This document shows, one piece after another, positions 15,829 to 17,897 of a stretch of DNA of 17,897 bases. The DNA lies in the NCBI GenBank assembly GCA_021641325.1, contig JAJXPD010000019.1, forward strand, positions 1 through 17,897. Reading direction: 5' to 3'. The notes beneath the pieces were generated by a model, which did not search any database, was not told where the DNA came from, and worked only from the letters and a program-made list of their open reading frames with translations. The position numbers were made by a program, and so were the translations under genes. Position 1 is the stretch's first letter. Each line of letters starts with the position of its first letter. The DNA is from Opitutales bacterium. Its GTDB lineage: Bacteria; Verrucomicrobiota; Verrucomicrobiia; Opitutales; Intestinicryptomonadaceae.

Positions 15829-16188
15829 TCAGATTTTCGGAAGCGCGGCGGGAATGTCCACCTTGTGGAGCGTGCCGCGCTTGATTCTTTCGAGCCTGTG
15901 GCGGCGGCGGATTTTCCTCGTCAGCTTTACGATAAGCTCGTCGATTGATTTATACATGTCGTCGCTCTCGACGCTTACGACCATATCCGGCCCCTGAATT
16001 TCTATGTGCCCTTTCGCGGAAAATTCGTTGTGCTTGCTCTTGTTCGGCTTGTACGCGAGTTCTATGCGGAGCCTAATGATTCTGTCATCGTGGGTGAACA
16101 GCTTGGACATTTTGTTTACCACGCTCTGTTTGAGGGCGTCGGTAAGTTCCAAGTTTTGTCCGGATATGATGATGTCGTTTTCGTTCAT
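15829..16188 (-). CDS. hpf: Ribosome hibernation promoting factor (HPF/RaiA family), short form
   Basis: Binds the 30S subunit near the mRNA/tRNA channel and helps to inactivate ribosomes during slow growth or stress. The 119-aa protein starts with the family pattern IIISGQNLELTDALKQSV (6-23) followed by KMSKLFTH, a strand RLRIELAYKP and the paired strands GHIEIQGPDMVVSVESDDM, then a helix DMYKSIDELIVKLTRKIRR. The length corresponds to the short HPF/YfiA type without the dimerisation domain of long HPF. A clear AAAGGAAG site precedes ATG 16188, so the start is well supported. Upstream is a 235-bp gap shared with the divergent dehydrogenase gene. Confidence 0.93.
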   Translation of the reverse strand: MNENDIIISGQNLELTDALKQSVVNKMSKLFTHDDRIIRLRIELAYKPNKSKHNEFSAKGHIEIQGPDMVVSVESDDMYKSIDELIVKLTRKIRRRHRLERIKRGTLHKVDIPAALPKI

Positions 16189-16341
16189 TTCTTCCTTTCG
16201 GGTTTGGTGGCGGCGTGTTGCCGGCGTTTGTCGGGCGCGCGAGCCTGTTAAAGTTGTTCCGCAGGGCGGAGTTTTGTGAAAGAGCGTTCGATGTCCGTCT
16301 CGCGATTTTTTTACATTTTAGTGTTGAAAAAGAACCGCGTT

Positions 16342-16371
16342 TTGTCTGATTTTACCGCCTAAGGGTAATAT
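16342..16371 (+). promoter_or_regulatory. Possible promoter for the short-chain dehydrogenase gene
   Basis: Within the 235-bp divergent gap (16189-16423), TTGTCT (16342-16347) and TAATAT (16366-16371) are separated by 18 bases and each match four of six sigma-70 consensus positions. The predicted start would leave a leader of about 45 bases. A 5-bp hairpin TCCGC-AGG-GCGGA (16258-16270) falls in the presumed hpf leader on the other strand. No good promoter could be fixed for hpf itself. Confidence 0.35.
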
Positions 16372-16423
16372 CCCGACGGCAGTGGACAAGGTAGTGTAAA
16401 GAACCGAAAATTTCAAGAAAAAA

Positions 16424-17272
16424 ATGGAGAAGAATCACAGAAAACCGAATCGAAAAAAACTCGAATTAATCAAGCGCGAACTGGCGGAATACGACGCCGT
16501 TGTAATCACGGGCGCGTCCTCCGGAATCGGGCGCGGGATTGTCGAGCTAATCGACGAAGTTTCGCATGTGAGGCTTTGCAACATTTCCCGAAGTTTTCCT
16601 TCTTTTCTTTCCGACCGCAAAGACTTCCTCCATGTTCCGTGCGACCTGAAAAATTCCGCGGAAATTTCAGCCGCTATTCCCGGAATTTTCGGGTTCATCG
16701 GCGCGGGACGGAACGGGAATCCGCCGAAGATTCTGCTTGTCAATAATTCGGGATTCGGCACGTACGGCGAATTTCCCGAACCGTCGGTTTCGAGAAATTG
16801 CGAAATGGTAGATGTGAACGTCCGCGCCGTCGCCATGCTTTGCGGCGAATTTGCCGACGCGATACGCGCGGGGCGCGGCTCTATAATAAATATCGCAAGC
16901 ACTGCGGCGTTTCAAGCGTGCCCGCAGCTTGCGGTTTACGCGGCGACAAAGTCTTTCGTCAAAAGCTTCACGCTCGGAATCTCCCACGAACTGCGCAAAC
17001 ACGGATGCAAATGCCTTTGCGTCTGCCCGGGGCCTACAAGTAGCAACTTTTTCCGCGCGGCGGGCTTCGACACTCCGCCGCTACCGTCGGGCTTCGGGCA
17101 CGAACCGCGCGACGTCGCCGAGGCGGCGTTGGAGGCTTTGGCGCGGGGAAAGATTTTGAAAATCGTGGGGCGGACAAATTTTCTGCAATGCGCGGCGACG
17201 CGCTTTGTTCCGACGGCATTGCTTGTGAAAATATCGGGCTTTGTCTTGGAGCGGATACGCTCGCTGAAATAG
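16424..17272 (+). CDS. Short-chain dehydrogenase/reductase (classical SDR)
   Basis: A 282-aa NAD(P)-dependent oxidoreductase of the classical SDR family with a Rossmann fold. Visible are the cofactor motif TGASSGIG at 29-36, NNSG at 107-110 (usually NNAG) and the full catalytic tetrad N132, S159, Y172 and K176 with the standard spacings of 27, 13 and 4. R56 after the second strand may favour NADP(H), a weak inference. A lysine/arginine-rich N-terminal extension of about 20 residues precedes the fold. The C-terminus has hydrophobic residues but no clear membrane helix. The closest general type is a DltE/YqjQ-like SDR; the substrate cannot be read from sequence. ATG 16424 follows an A-rich stretch with no strong Shine-Dalgarno site. 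It stands alone, divergent from hpf. Confidence 0.9.
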   Translation: MEKNHRKPNRKKLELIKRELAEYDAVVITGASSGIGRGIVELIDEVSHVRLCNISRSFPSFLSDRKDFLHVPCDLKNSAEISAAIPGIFGFIGAGRNGNPPKILLVNNSGFGTYGEFPEPSVSRNCEMVDVNVRAVAMLCGEFADAIRAGRGSIINIASTAAFQACPQLAVYAATKSFVKSFTLGISHELRKHGCKCLCVCPGPTSSNFFRAAGFDTPPLPSGFGHEPRDVAEAALEALARGKILKIVGRTNFLQCAATRFVPTALLVKISGFVLERIRSLK

Positions 17273-17340
17273 GCGGGCGGTTTTTGCGGAGGGCGGAACG
17301 TTTCGGCGGCGCGGGTGTAAGTGGCGCATATAAAGTCAAT

Positions 17341-17356
17341 TCCGCCGCGCGGCGGA
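17341..17356. repeat. 16-bp perfect palindrome downstream of the dehydrogenase
   Basis: TCCGCCGCGCGGCGGA is identical to its reverse complement. It lies in the 186-bp gap between the dehydrogenase and tRNA-Leu, about 70 bases after the dehydrogenase stop. As RNA it could form a 6-bp stem with a CGCG loop, but no T tract follows, so it is not a classical terminator; a dimeric protein site is another option. Confidence 0.6.
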
Positions 17357-17407
17357 TTCGGCGCGGAGATCGGCTTCAAAAAAAATGAAAATTTTAAAAA
17401 AAATGTC

Positions 17408-17439
17408 TTGCCAAGCCGCCGAAAATTCCTACATATATG
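17408..17439 (+). promoter_or_regulatory. Probable tRNA promoter
   Basis: TTGCCA (17408-17413) matches five of six -35 positions, and an A/T-rich TACATATATG element (17430-17439) lies at -10 distance, though its best register gives a non-ideal hexamer or spacing. A GGGGC stretch follows at once, the GC-rich discriminator typical of stringently controlled stable-RNA promoters. A-rich tracts (17380-17403) lie upstream and could act as an UP-like element. The tRNA-Leu starts about 20 bases later. Confidence 0.5.
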
Positions 17440-17458
17440 GGGCTTTAAAAATCAAGTC

Positions 17459-17540
<82 letters not shown>

Positions 17541-17588
17541 TTTGATTTTTTTACGAGGAGCAAAGGGCGAATGCCCCGCGCAAAAATC

Positions 17589-17664
17589 GGGGCCGTAGCT
17601 CAGTTGGAAGAGCGCTAGAATCGCACTCTAGAGGTCGTGAGTTCGAACCTCATCGGCTCCACCA
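17589..17664 (+). tRNA. tRNA-Ala (anticodon CGC)
   Basis: A 76-nt tRNA with the acceptor stem GGGGCCG/CGGCTCC containing the G3-U70 wobble that identifies alanine tRNAs, a normal D-arm, the anticodon stem CTAGA/TCTAG with loop ATCGCAC (anticodon CGC, codon GCG), a five-base variable loop and a TTCGAAC T-loop. The 3' CCA is encoded (17662-17664), unlike in the neighbouring tRNA-Leu. An anticodon CGC isoacceptor fits a GC-rich genome. The 48-bp spacer between the two tRNAs holds a small GGGC-GAAT-GCCC hairpin (17565-17576), possibly a processing mark. Confidence 0.96.
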
Positions 17665-17667
17665 TTT

Positions 17668-17701
17668 AAAAAAACGCAATCCGTTAGGGTTGCGTTTTTT
17701 T
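17668..17701 (+). terminator. Intrinsic terminator after the tRNA genes
   Basis: A 15-bp stem with one wobble pair: seven A, ACGCAATCC-type arm (17668-17682), a GTTA loop (17683-17686) and the matching arm GGGTTGCG plus seven T (17687-17701). It begins three bases after the tRNA-Ala CCA end. The A/T ends make it functional in both directions, so it may also stop transcription entering from the right. Confidence 0.92.
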
Positions 17702-17741
17702 GCGTGGAGACGGGAGGCGAGAACGAACGAAGTGACCGAAT

Positions 17742-17897
17742 CGGGAGGTTGTGGAGGATAATTTGCGGAGCAAATTACCCCGCAGGGGCGAGACGAGCGG
17801 ATTTTTGCGGAGCAAAAAACAGGCGAGCGAGTCCAACACAAGCGGGAGGTTGTGGAGGATAATTTGCGGAGCAAATTACCCCGCAGGGGCGAGACGA
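17742..17897. repeat. Intergenic direct-repeat array with hairpins, cut by the window end
   Basis: Two identical 55-bp copies (17742-17796 and 17843-17897), start to start 101 bp. Each contains an 8-bp hairpin TAATTTGC-GGA-GCAAATTA (17759-17777 and 17860-17878) and directly after it a small CCCC-GCA-GGGG hairpin (17778-17788 and 17879-17889). The 46-bp spacer carries a third hairpin with the same core, TTTTTGC-GGA-GCAAAAA (17802-17818), and GAGCGAG-type sequence also seen, degenerate, at 17715-17738. No credible gene covers it. It looks like a dispersed or expanding intergenic repeat family (REP-like in architecture); its full size is unknown because the window stops inside it. Confidence 0.85.

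Noticed and set aside
17650..17874. A 74-aa - strand open frame at the right end
   Set aside because: It overlaps the tRNA-Ala 3' end, the terminator and the repeat array, and has no protein-like pattern.
17742..17897. CRISPR array
   Set aside because: Only two copies are seen, the 55-bp repeat is long for CRISPR, the intervening 46 bp holds a related hairpin rather than unique sequence, and there is no cas gene in the window.

Overview
The window is one contiguous GC-rich bacterial segment (high-50s to about 60% GC by eye) with tightly packed genes, the standard genetic code and no plasmid, phage or insertion-sequence gene. The combination of a squalene-hopene cyclase, a complete Bat/MoxR von Willebrand factor A (VWA) operon of Bacteroides type, an acyl-ACP thioesterase and a secreted DNRLRE-like protein fits a Verrucomicrobiota/PVC-type organism best. 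That placement is an inference from gene content and style, not from a marker gene; Bacteroidota-like or other Gram-negative phyla are not excluded.

Left part, + strand (1-2970): a squalene-hopene cyclase (shc) is followed without any gap by a PfkB-family sugar kinase, and the pair is closed by a strong intrinsic terminator. Next, on the - strand (2969-5214): a small protein with a possible ribbon-helix-helix fold, guanylate kinase (gmk), a multi-pass membrane protein of unknown function and an acyl-ACP thioesterase. gmk and the membrane protein are 4 bp apart.

Centre, - strand (5308-14278): a seven-gene operon read right to left: moxR (AAA+ ATPase), a DUF58 protein, a DUF4381-like single-pass membrane protein, batA (VWA), a batB-batC fusion (VWA, TPR and a very long Gln/Asn-rich tract), batD and batE (TPR plus SH3-like). 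Every junction after moxR overlaps by 4 bp (ATGA) or 1 bp (TAATG), so translation is probably coupled throughout. The operon ends at an intrinsic terminator (5244-5268). By family knowledge such MoxR-VWA sets form an envelope-associated chaperone or stress system; the original phenotype in Bacteroides is aerotolerance, and the real substrate is unknown.

Right part: upstream of moxR on the - strand are a secreted 431-aa protein with a DNRLRE-like domain and a charged low-complexity tail, then a ribosome hibernation factor (hpf). Across a divergent intergenic region lies a + strand short-chain dehydrogenase. The last stretch carries tRNA-Leu(GAG), without an encoded CCA, and tRNA-Ala(CGC), with CCA, then a 15-bp-stem terminator. 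The window edge cuts into an intergenic repeat array: two perfect 55-bp copies at a 101-bp period, each with two small hairpins, and a related hairpin between them.

Most striking items: the BatB-BatC fusion with an internal signal-peptide-like segment and a prion-like Q/N tract, the edge repeat array, an active-site-adjacent insertion in the cyclase, and the secreted DNRLRE-like protein beside the Bat operon. No stretch longer than 300 bp lacks a gene.
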